This document shows positions 1 through 5,951 of a stretch of 12,551 nucleotides of DNA, piece after piece; positions within the stretch are counted from its first letter, which is position 1; each line of letters begins with the position of its first letter. Source of the DNA: Kordiimonadaceae bacterium (lineage in GTDB: Bacteria > Pseudomonadota > Alphaproteobacteria > Sphingomonadales > Kordiimonadaceae); assembly GCA_014238195.1 (NCBI GenBank), contig JABABO010000298.1:1-12551 (forward strand). Direction: 5' to 3'. A program made the position numbers and the translations under genes. The notes beneath the pieces are model-generated. The model was not told the origin of the DNA and did no database searches. It saw nothing but the letters and a program-made list of their open reading frames with translations.

Positions 1-2
1 CT

Positions 3-101
3 GAAAAACAAGTCTATGGTGCTATAGGGCCTGCGAAGGTGCGGTCTCGGTACCGCGTGAAGCCGGCTATAGCGCTAGGAAAGGCGCCGTTTGAACTGTA
101 A
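3..101 (+). CDS. C-terminal end of an unidentified upstream gene (partial)
   Basis: The reading frame is open from the window edge to a TAA at 99-101 and encodes about 32 residues ending in KAPFEL, rich in basic residues (AKVRSRYRVK). Its GC-rich, codon-like composition ends sharply at the stop, where AT-rich non-coding sequence begins; this is the main argument that it is the tail of a real gene. A second frame (from base 5, ending near 94) is also open over this short span, so the frame is not certain. The family cannot be recognised from so few residues. Confidence 0.35.
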   Translation, partial: EKQVYGAIGPAKVRSRYRVKPAIALGKAPFEL

Positions 102-173
102 ATATGGTATGTAATAAAATTTACGCTTGAATTATTATTACGTAAAATATATATAAACTTTAATATTATTACA

Positions 174-191
174 AAGATACCCCTGTATCTT
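174..191 (+). promoter_or_regulatory. 7-bp inverted repeat (hairpin or operator) in the leader of the small gene
   Basis: AAGATAC-CCCT-GTATCTT is a perfect 7-bp inverted repeat with a tetraloop, ending 24 bases before the preferred ATG at 216 and directly abutting the in-frame ATG at 192. It could be an RNA stem-loop in the 5' leader or a dyad for a regulator. No T-run follows it, so it is not a typical intrinsic terminator for the gene on the left. The surrounding 102-173 is strongly AT-rich and probably holds the promoter, but no confident -35/-10 pair was assigned. Confidence 0.4.
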
Positions 192-215
192 ATGGCCCAA
201 TTGATGGAGAGACCT

Positions 216-428
216 ATGAGCACCGACAATGCACCAGCCAATTCTGCGAGTGAAGATCATGAAATGGCGATTCGCCGCGTTGCAAATGCTTTGCACCGCT
301 TAAACGATGCTGTGATCAGCGCCGTACAGGTGGGCGTTTCTGTCGAGCTAATGCGCGCGAGCCGCTACCACAATGAAGAAGGCGCTTGGGGTGATATGCT
401 TGTACCAATCATTCATAAGCAAGACTAA
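216..428 (+). CDS. Small hypothetical protein (70 aa)
   Basis: An unrecognised small protein without a signal peptide or membrane segment. The N-terminus is polar (MSTDNAPANSASEDHE); a predicted amphipathic helix follows (AIRRVANALHRLNDAVISAV), then a C-terminal part with EGAWGDMLVPII. ATG 216 is chosen because GGAGAG lies at 206-211, although the 4-base spacing is short. An in-frame ATG at 192 would add eight residues but has no ribosome site and sits against a hairpin. The stop is two bases before the next gene, so the two are almost surely co-transcribed and translationally coupled. The link to the RraA-family gene is the only functional clue; no function is assigned. Confidence 0.7.
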   Translation: MSTDNAPANSASEDHEMAIRRVANALHRLNDAVISAVQVGVSVELMRASRYHNEEGAWGDMLVPIIHKQD

Positions 429-430
429 TC

Positions 431-940
431 ATGTCGGCCCACCGCGAACGATCTGTGCCATGTGTTGCGACGTGTGATGTATCGGATGCGATGGGGTTGG
501 CGGCTTTGGTTGTTCCCATAGCGTTTCGTGACTATGGTGGGCGTCTTGATTTTTCTGGTCCAGCTTACAAACTGCAAACCAACAATGACAACAGCAAGAT
601 CCGTACCGCCTTTGAATTAAACGGTGATGGCCGTGTTCTTGTCATTGACAATTGCGGTGCTATGAATTGTGCTATGGTTGGTGGTAATTTGGCTGCTCTG
701 GCGGCTAGGAACGGCTGGGCTGGTATACTTGTTTATGGCTGTATTCGCGATAGTCATGAAGTATTGGCCGAGGATATTGGTATCAAAGCCCTTGGGACAT
801 GCCCTGTTAAAACTAAAAAATTGGGCGTGGGGGCATTTGATGTGTCTGTGACATTTGGCAGCGTAACAATATCCTCAGGTGATTGGGTAACCGCCGACGC
901 TGATGGCGTGGTGGTGACAAAGGAAAACCCCAAAACATAG
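431..940 (+). CDS. RraA-family protein, probable metal-dependent aldolase/decarboxylase type
   Basis: The 169-aa protein aligns along its whole length with the RraA / former MenG family: GDGRVLVID near residues 65-73, the GGNLAALAA helix near 84-92, GWAGILVYGCIRDSHE at 95-110 and the C-terminal SGDWVTADADGVVV at 149-162. E. coli RraA, which inhibits RNase E, lacks the catalytic motif. Here R106, D107 and E110 form the R-D-x-x-E signature known from 4-hydroxy-4-methyl-2-oxoglutarate aldolase / oxaloacetate decarboxylase members. A small-metabolite enzyme is therefore more likely than an RNase regulator; this is an inference from the motif. ATG 431 starts two bases after the previous stop and has no good ribosome site of its own, which suggests coupling. 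Length is normal for the family (about 160-220 aa). Confidence 0.85.
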   Translation: MSAHRERSVPCVATCDVSDAMGLAALVVPIAFRDYGGRLDFSGPAYKLQTNNDNSKIRTAFELNGDGRVLVIDNCGAMNCAMVGGNLAALAARNGWAGILVYGCIRDSHEVLAEDIGIKALGTCPVKTKKLGVGAFDVSVTFGSVTISSGDWVTADADGVVVTKENPKT

Positions 941-957
941 GGGGTAATTTCAGCGCT

Positions 958-1602
958 ATGAATAGGAAAACCAAACCGATTTTATATAGTTTTCGCCGCT
1001 GCCCTTATGCGATGCGCGCACGGTTAATGCTGTATTTAGCGGGGATTTCTGTTGAACTGCGCGAAGTTGTACTTCGTGATAAACCCCCTAGTATGCTTCA
1101 AGTGTCCCCCAAGGGCACTGTGCCAATCTTACAGCTAATCAGCGGCAAAATTATCGATGAAAGCCTAGACTTAATGGAGTACGCCATTGACTATGGTGCT
1201 GATGTTTTGCCAGTTACGGATGCACAAAATGATCTAATCACAGAAAATGATCAGGTTTTTGTGCATCACCTGAACCGCTATAAATATAGTACATGGCACA
1301 ATGAGGCTGATAAATTGTTGCACCGCGATAGCGCCTTACACTTTCTGGATTCCTTAGAGACTAAATTGACAGGCCAAAAATGGCTTTATGGCGATAAACC
1401 AAGCAAAGCCGATTATGCGATCCTGCCCTTTGTGCGTCAATTCCGTTTACCTGATACGGTGTGGTTTGATGGCTGTGAAATGCCGAACATTCACCGCTGG
1501 TTATTTAGTTTTATGGAAAGTACCCATTTTCTAGCCTGTATGAAAAAATATCCGCAGTGGACTGAAGGCACATCTGGGGTACCTTTTCCAAATGTTTCAT
1601 GA
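958..1602 (+). CDS. Glutathione S-transferase-like protein (CPYA type)
   Basis: A 214-aa protein with a thioredoxin-like N-terminal domain and an all-helical C-terminal domain. The N-terminus ILYSFRRCPYAMRARL places a likely nucleophilic Cys15 in a CPYA motif, as in omega-like GSTs and glutaredoxin-2-type proteins. The cis-proline (P56 in PKGTVPIL) and the glutathione-binding ES pair (E68-S69 in DESLDLMEY) are present. The C-terminal half carries SKADYAILPFVRQF, typical of the GST helical domain. A cytoplasmic thiol transferase or glutathione-dependent dehydro/lyase role is likely; the substrate cannot be told. ATG 958 follows the RraA-family stop by 17 bases, with a purine-rich AGGGGGT upstream at 939-945, so it is the third gene of a probable operon. 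No clear intrinsic terminator follows. Confidence 0.85.
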   Translation: MNRKTKPILYSFRRCPYAMRARLMLYLAGISVELREVVLRDKPPSMLQVSPKGTVPILQLISGKIIDESLDLMEYAIDYGADVLPVTDAQNDLITENDQVFVHHLNRYKYSTWHNEADKLLHRDSALHFLDSLETKLTGQKWLYGDKPSKADYAILPFVRQFRLPDTVWFDGCEMPNIHRWLFSFMESTHFLACMKKYPQWTEGTSGVPFPNVS

Positions 1603-1681
1603 GCTTTAGTTTTACTGTATAGCGAGACCAATGAATAATGAGTGCATTATTTATTGATAAGTCGAACCGACACAAATACTT

Positions 1682-1722
1682 ATAGCCAAATAAGGGGATC
1701 AATATTCACCGCATTTGGCTAT
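1682..1722. repeat. Perfect 10-bp inverted repeat with 21-base spacer
   Basis: ATAGCCAAAT (1682-1691) is repeated in inverse as ATTTGGCTAT (1713-1722). No T-run follows on either strand, so a simple intrinsic terminator is unlikely. The right arm's GGCT can also pair with AGCC at 1732-1735, giving alternative folds. It may be a protein-binding dyad, part of a structured RNA, or a transcript-end structure for the GST-like gene. Confidence 0.5.
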
Positions 1723-1728
1723 GCCTAA

Positions 1729-1860
1729 AAAAGCCCTTTGTATATTGCTATACAAAAGACTTTATCAGGAGGCTATTTCAGTGGTCTGTCCGATGTTGTA
1801 ACATATTCCGCTGTCGTAACTGGGGCAGGGGACACAAAGTGTCATGCTGCGAATGTTTAA
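1729..1860 (+). pseudogene. Possible relic of a BKACE-type (3-keto-5-aminohexanoate cleavage) N-terminus
   Basis: A frame open from 1729 (after a TAA at 1726) to TAA 1858-1860 contains DVVTYSAVVTGAGDTKCHA. The phrase AVVTGAGDT resembles the N-terminal AVTGAGDT seen in beta-keto acid cleavage enzymes of alphaproteobacteria. There is no ATG; AGGAGG at 1767-1772 resembles a ribosome site, but the GTG at 1781 that it would serve is in another frame and stops after six codons. No BKACE-like continuation was found downstream in any frame. This may be chance; it is listed as a weak lead. Confidence 0.15.
1730..1763. repeat. Inverted repeat with TTGTATA/TATACAA arms
   Basis: TTTGTATA (1737-1744) and TATACAAA (1749-1756) form a perfect 8-bp dyad around TTGC. 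An outer AAAG/CTTT pair (1730-1733 with 1760-1763) can extend the stem across a 3x3 internal loop. The arms resemble the half-sites of the HutC-like operator at 7297-7328, but the spacing differs (TGTA-N8-TACA rather than TGTA-N2-TACA), so HutC binding is not assumed. It lies 125 bases behind the GST-like gene and more than 400 before the kinase gene. Confidence 0.45.
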
Positions 1861-2275
1861 ACCGAGTGCTTAAGTCGTTTATAACAGAGATTTCACATCA
1901 ATCTTACCCTTGGGAACTCTGAGGCGACTGTACAGCAACCATATTCCTTCTTGTTGATTATGACCTTAGTCATAGCTGCGCTAAAAAAACAGCGCTGTGC
2001 GATAGACAGTGCAAAGCATGCGGTAAGGTGATTGTTCCATCTGTAACCACTGATTTAAAGTGAGTAGTGGATAGATTGAATCAATTTTATAGATTAATTA
2101 CACTGCTTTAACAAGAATAAATTACTTTGAGGAAATGGAACTGTTCAGGGATACATGTCTTTTCTCTTTATTAAGGAATTAAAGGCATAATTCGACTGCG
2201 TTTCGATTGGGTTTGTGTGGGCATGGTGCCTTATTAATTCTAAACAGCAAAGCTGCGAAAGGGCACGAGACTGGG

Positions 2276-4333
2276 GTGTCAAAGTCTTATGACAATGAAA
2301 AGCGAACACTAAGTGGGATTGTAACCCCTGTGGTCTGGGCTTTAGGAAGTAGCTTTATTGCTATTCTTATGCTGGGTTATTTCACGACGCAGCAGATCAA
2401 TATGTCGTCCATTAAAATGCAAAAAAAATCATTGATGACAGAAGTTGTTACCAAAGGAAATCGCTTAATGTCATTGGTTGAAACGAATGCTTGGTGGCAA
2501 GATGCGTTTAAAAATATTTATATAAAACAAGACTTTTTATGGGCCAAGCAAATGCTGACGGGGACCCTGGACGTTATCGGCAAAAAAAGCGCTTACATAC
2601 TGCTTGATGCTGAAAATAAAATTATGGGGCAGAAAATCGATGCAAATATTTTAGATTTTTCCAACTCATTTCTTGCTAATTTAGCCCCGATAGCAAATGA
2701 TATGGTCGCTCGCGGTGATGGGTCACCTGTTTCTAAGTGGGGCTTAATGCCTTGCAGACAATCATTTTGTGTGTTTGGGATTAGCTTGGTTATTGATCCA
2801 AGTTTAGTGATCCCCTGGCCAGACCCAGACGCTGAAAGACAAAGGCGACCTGCATTAATATTCATCCAGTATTTAGGCGCCGAAGCGTTGAGTGACATAG
2901 CCTATAATCAAAGCTTTAATACGTTGGAATTTTATGGGCTAGACCGTTACAGCCCAACATCAACGAGCCTTCCGCTTCATGATATTAACGGTGCTTTGCT
3001 GGGTTATTTAGTGTGGGAAACCGAACTTCCTGGGACAGCTGTCATCAAGTGGTCATCAGGGCCACTGATGCTTGTTTTTCTTTTTATGAGTTTGATGGCG
3101 TATATTTTCTATTTGAAGGCCAGCACTGTCACGCATAGTTTAAACGAAGCCCTTGATGCGCGCTCGCGTTTTCTAGCCAATGTCAGCCATGAAATTAGGA
3201 CGCCGATTAATGGCTTTTTAGGGATGAATCGCCTGCTGGCTAATACTGAATTAAGCCGTGAGCAGAAAGACTATGTCGAAGCCGCTGAGCATAGCGCACT
3301 TACATTGTCTACACTATTGAAAGATATTCTAGCCTATTCCCATGCGGATTCGAAAGAAATGGTATTTGAAACAATCCCCATTGCTCTTCGAGAATTAATC
3401 AAGAAAGCTGGATTGCCTTGGAAAGGGCAATGTATAGAGAAAAACATTACCTTAACAAGTACGTGTGATAGCTGTGTTCCGGAATATGTAATCGGTGACC
3501 CAGCCCGATTAACTCAGGTCATATTTAATTTCATTTCTAACGCTATCAAGTTCACGAACTTAGGTAAAATCAAAATCCATTGTGCAGCGACTGCTATAAC
3601 TGAAAAAACGGCAAAAATACGGATCAGTGTTGAAGATTCGGGCATTGGATTGGCCGACACCGCCAAGAAAAATATTTTTCACGCTTTTGTGCAAGCAGAT
3701 AGTAGTACGCACCGAAAATTTGGCGGTACTGGTTTAGGGCTGGCGATCTGCAAAAAAATTGTTGACCGAATGGGCGGTGTTATTGGTGTTGATGATGCCG
3801 AGCATAGTGGAGCCATTTTTTGGTTTGAAGTTACAATGCCAATTACGACATTAGAAAATTCAGATTGTAAGAAGCAAGCAGAAGAGCATATTACCGAATC
3901 GCAAAATGTCATACTGAGCGACAACACTGCAGGGGATAAATCAACAAAGCCGAAAACATGCAATATTCTTGTGGCGGAGGATAATCCGATCAATCAAATA
4001 TTATTATCAAAAATATTAACCAAACAGGGGCATAAATTTACTCTAACTGGAAATGGACAAGAAGCTGTTGATCAATATCATAGCGTATCAAATGGCGAAG
4101 AACCCTATGACATTATTCTAATGGACATCCGCATGCCTGTCATGAACGGGGAAGACGCAATGCTTGCGATACGCCAATCAAACACAGACATTCCTATTAT
4201 AGCTGTGACTGCGGAACCCGATGCTAATGGCCGTAAGGACTTTCTTGACAAAGGCTTTTCAAATATCGTTGCAAAACCAATCGATACGGATGTGTTGCTG
4301 AGTGTCATCAAAGATGCTGTGCGACCTTTTTAA
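2276..4333 (+). CDS. Hybrid sensor histidine kinase with CHASE4-like periplasmic domain
   Basis: Numbered from GTG 2276 (685 aa). Order: short cytoplasmic tail; TM1 about 16-36; periplasmic sensor about 37-262; TM2 about 263-283; HisKA with the H-box SHEIRTPIN and phospho-acceptor H305; HATPase_c with N-box N422, G1 D454-SGIGL and the G2 box FGGTGLGL; then a C-terminal receiver with acidic pair E568-D569, phospho-acceptor D617 in LMDIRMPVMNG and K667. The sensor starts with ETNAWWQDAFKN, close to the W-rich CHASE4 signature, and has two cysteines (C160, C165) that could form a disulfide. All catalytic residues are present; no Hpt domain is seen, so a separate phosphotransfer protein and output regulator must be elsewhere. 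The start is uncertain: no ATG precedes TM1. TTG 2207 gives 708 aa but lacks a ribosome site; GTG 2276 has AAAGGG/GAGA upstream and keeps TM1. The ligand is unknown. Confidence 0.9.
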   Translation: MSKSYDNEKRTLSGIVTPVVWALGSSFIAILMLGYFTTQQINMSSIKMQKKSLMTEVVTKGNRLMSLVETNAWWQDAFKNIYIKQDFLWAKQMLTGTLDVIGKKSAYILLDAENKIMGQKIDANILDFSNSFLANLAPIANDMVARGDGSPVSKWGLMPCRQSFCVFGISLVIDPSLVIPWPDPDAERQRRPALIFIQYLGAEALSDIAYNQSFNTLEFYGLDRYSPTSTSLPLHDINGALLGYLVWETELPGTAVIKWSSGPLMLVFLFMSLMAYIFYLKASTVTHSLNEALDARSRFLANVSHEIRTPINGFLGMNRLLANTELSREQKDYVEAAEHSALTLSTLLKDILAYSHADSKEMVFETIPIALRELIKKAGLPWKGQCIEKNITLTSTCDSCVPEYVIGDPARLTQVIFNFISNAIKFTNLGKIKIHCAATAITEKTAKIRISVEDSGIGLADTAKKNIFHAFVQADSSTHRKFGGTGLGLAICKKIVDRMGGVIGVDDAEHSGAIFWFEVTMPITTLENSDCKKQAEEHITESQNVILSDNTAGDKSTKPKTCNILVAEDNPINQILLSKILTKQGHKFTLTGNGQEAVDQYHSVSNGEEPYDIILMDIRMPVMNGEDAMLAIRQSNTDIPIIAVTAEPDANGRKDFLDKGFSNIVAKPIDTDVLLSVIKDAVRPF

Positions 4334-4380
4334 AGGGTTTACTCATGCTCCTAGTAGACAAATGGGTCTAAGACTGACTA
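4334..4380. other. Convergent gap between sensor kinase and ubiD
   Basis: A 47-base gap between two converging genes. It contains a weak 5-bp dyad, TAGAC-aaatgg-GTCTA (4355-4370), with no T-run on either side. No confident bidirectional terminator is visible. Confidence 0.35.
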
Positions 4381-5910
4381 TCACTGTTTCCAAATCTTAT
4401 CACTGTTTATTGGCTTACCGTTACTGTCCGTAATGCCAAGGATATCCCAAATGTTACTGATTTTATCTTGAACGCTTTTGTCCATTTGGATTTCCCGACC
4501 CCACTCACGATCAGTTTCGCGGCCTATTTTATTTGTGGCATCCATGCCCAGCTTACCACCAAGGCCGCTTTTAGGGCTGGCAAAATCCAAATAATCAATT
4601 GGTGTGTTTTCAACAGTGACAATATCACGTACAGGGTCCATCCGCGTGCTAACTGCCCACATGACATCCTTCCAGTCACGGGCATTGATATCATCATCAA
4701 CTACAATAATAAATTTGGTGTAGACAAATTGGCGTAAAAATGACCATGCCCCCATCATCACCCGCCGCGCGTGGCCAGCATAGGCTTTCTTCATTGATAT
4801 GACAGCGATACGGTAACTGCATCCCTCAGGCGGTAACCAAAAATCTGTGATTTCAGGGTACTGGAGTTGCAAGAGAGGAATGAAAACTTCATTAAGGGCT
4901 TCTCCAAGTATTGATGGTTCGTCTGGTGGACGGCCTGTGTAGGTGGACAAATAGATTGGGTCTTTGCGCATTGTAATGGCTGTAATGTTGAACACTGGGA
5001 ACTGCTCAACACTGTTATAATAGCCCGTGTGATCGCCGTAAGGGCCTTCGTCGCGGTAATCATCAAGACTTACATATCCTTCAATGACAATTTCCGCTTC
5101 AGCAGGTACTTTTAGGGGCACTGTTTTACACTGAACAAGCTCAACTTTTTTGCCGCGCAATAATCCAGCAAATTGATATTCGCTGAGGGTATCTGGCACA
5201 GGTGTAACAGCCGCTAAGATAGTACCAGGATCAGCGCCGATTACCGCAGCAGCGGGAACGGGTTCAGATTTTTGGGTCTTCCACCGATTATAGTGCTGAG
5301 CACCCCCACGGTGTTTTAGCCAGCGCATCAGTGTTTGATTTTTACTAACCCGCTGCATTCGGTAAATACCCAGATTATACCCATCATCACGGGCATTACT
5401 TGGGCCTTTAGTGACAACTAAGGGCCAGGTGATAAGCGGTGCGGGCTCACCCGGCCAGCAGGTTTGGATGGGCAATTTACGAAGATCAATGTCATCTCCC
5501 TGCAACACCACATCATGCACAGGTGCTTTTTTTACGGTCTTTGGTCTCATCGCCAACACTTGACGGGCAAGCGGCAGCATTGAAACCGCGTCCTTAATAC
5601 CCTTTGGCGGCTGAGGTTCCTTTAAAAATGCAAGTGTTTCACCGACCTCGCGCAGGCCCGATGGTTCGCGGTTCATTCCCCATGCCACGCGCTCAATCGT
5701 ACCAAATAAGTTCACTAAGACAGGCATGTCCGATTTTTCACCCCGTTCGTTCACGATATTTTCAAACAGGATGGCTGGCCCCCCAGCGCGCAAGGTGCGG
5801 GCGTGGATTTCTGTCATTTCCAGGTCCGTGGAAACGGGTTCCGTGACGCGGACCAAACGGCCTTCGCGCTCTAGCATGTCAATGAAGTCTCTTAGTGATG
5901 CATAAGCCAT
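4381..5910 (-). CDS. ubiD: UbiD-family prenylated-FMN-dependent decarboxylase
   Basis: A full-length 509-aa UbiD protein (E. coli UbiD is about 497 aa). In the ubiquinone pathway UbiD decarboxylates 3-polyprenyl-4-hydroxybenzoate using prenylated FMN supplied by UbiX; UbiX is not in the window. Visible family features are the N-terminal LRDFIDMLEREGRLVRV, the cofactor/metal region YNLGIYRMQRV with N179 and R184, the E277-containing IVIEGYV strand, the catalytic segment DEGPYGDHTGYY (E288, D293), and the C-terminal ASPKSGLGGKLGMDATNKIG. Start ATG 5910 is the natural UbiD N-terminus (MAYASLRDFI), although no good ribosome site precedes it. It follows hutI on the same strand after 38 bases. Other UbiD-family members decarboxylate other aromatic or unsaturated acids, so the ubiquinone role is likely but not proven by motif alone. 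Confidence 0.92.
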   Translation of the reverse strand: MAYASLRDFIDMLEREGRLVRVTEPVSTDLEMTEIHARTLRAGGPAILFENIVNERGEKSDMPVLVNLFGTIERVAWGMNREPSGLREVGETLAFLKEPQPPKGIKDAVSMLPLARQVLAMRPKTVKKAPVHDVVLQGDDIDLRKLPIQTCWPGEPAPLITWPLVVTKGPSNARDDGYNLGIYRMQRVSKNQTLMRWLKHRGGAQHYNRWKTQKSEPVPAAAVIGADPGTILAAVTPVPDTLSEYQFAGLLRGKKVELVQCKTVPLKVPAEAEIVIEGYVSLDDYRDEGPYGDHTGYYNSVEQFPVFNITAITMRKDPIYLSTYTGRPPDEPSILGEALNEVFIPLLQLQYPEITDFWLPPEGCSYRIAVISMKKAYAGHARRVMMGAWSFLRQFVYTKFIIVVDDDINARDWKDVMWAVSTRMDPVRDIVTVENTPIDYLDFASPKSGLGGKLGMDATNKIGRETDREWGREIQMDKSVQDKISNIWDILGITDSNGKPINSDKIWKQ

Positions 5911-5935
5911 AACAGCTTTATAGAATGCTCATCAC

Positions 5936-5951
5936 TAACTGCCAACAGTTA
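5936..5951. repeat. Short inverted repeat at the hutI stop
   Basis: TAACTG-CCAA-CAGTTA is a perfect 6-bp dyad with a tetraloop that overlaps the hutI stop codon (5949-5951). It has few GC pairs and no T-run, so it is a poor terminator. It does not argue strongly against read-through from hutI into ubiD. Confidence 0.35.

Larger units (their letters stand above)
1603..2275. other. Long intergenic region without an intact gene
   Basis: About 670 bases between the GST-like gene and the sensor kinase (600 if the kinase starts at 2207). No open frame of convincing length or codon use was seen on either strand. What it holds: a 10-bp inverted repeat (1682-1722), a second dyad with flanking stem (1730-1763), a short open frame with a BKACE-like motif (1729-1860), a 6-bp dyad TATGAC-CTTA-GTCATA (1959-1974), a 5-bp stem around an A-rich loop (1978-1995), and an AT-rich stretch before the kinase gene (about 2070-2200). 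It is unusually long for this gene-dense window and may include decayed coding sequence, a small RNA, or a regulatory region for the kinase. Confidence 0.6.

Noticed and set aside
19..29. 11-base identity GTGCTATAGGG with 7337-7347 in front of hutF
   Set aside because: A shared 11-mer is expected by chance in a window of this size; no wider similarity surrounds it.
14..241. 75-aa minus-strand open frame over the left leader
   Set aside because: It crosses the AT-rich leader and the start of the small gene on the other strand; the translation is low-complexity (ILRNNNSS) and no ribosome site precedes it.
669..851. 60-aa hydrophobic open frame inside the RraA-family gene
   Set aside because: It is an out-of-frame shadow of a well-conserved protein; its hydrophobicity comes from reading Gly/Ala/Leu-rich codons in another frame.
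1511..1702. 63-aa minus-strand open frame over the end of the GST-like gene
   Set aside because: It overlaps conserved coding sequence and has no ribosome site or recognisable features.
1682..1722. Reading the 10-bp inverted repeat as the terminator of the GST-like gene
   Set aside because: The spacer is 21 bases and no T-run follows on either strand, so it lacks the form of an intrinsic terminator.
4468..4737. Plus-strand frame opposite ubiD (also those at 5604, 6296, 6462 and 6922 opposite ubiD/hutI)
   Set aside because: All are antisense to well-conserved genes and show no protein-like motif.
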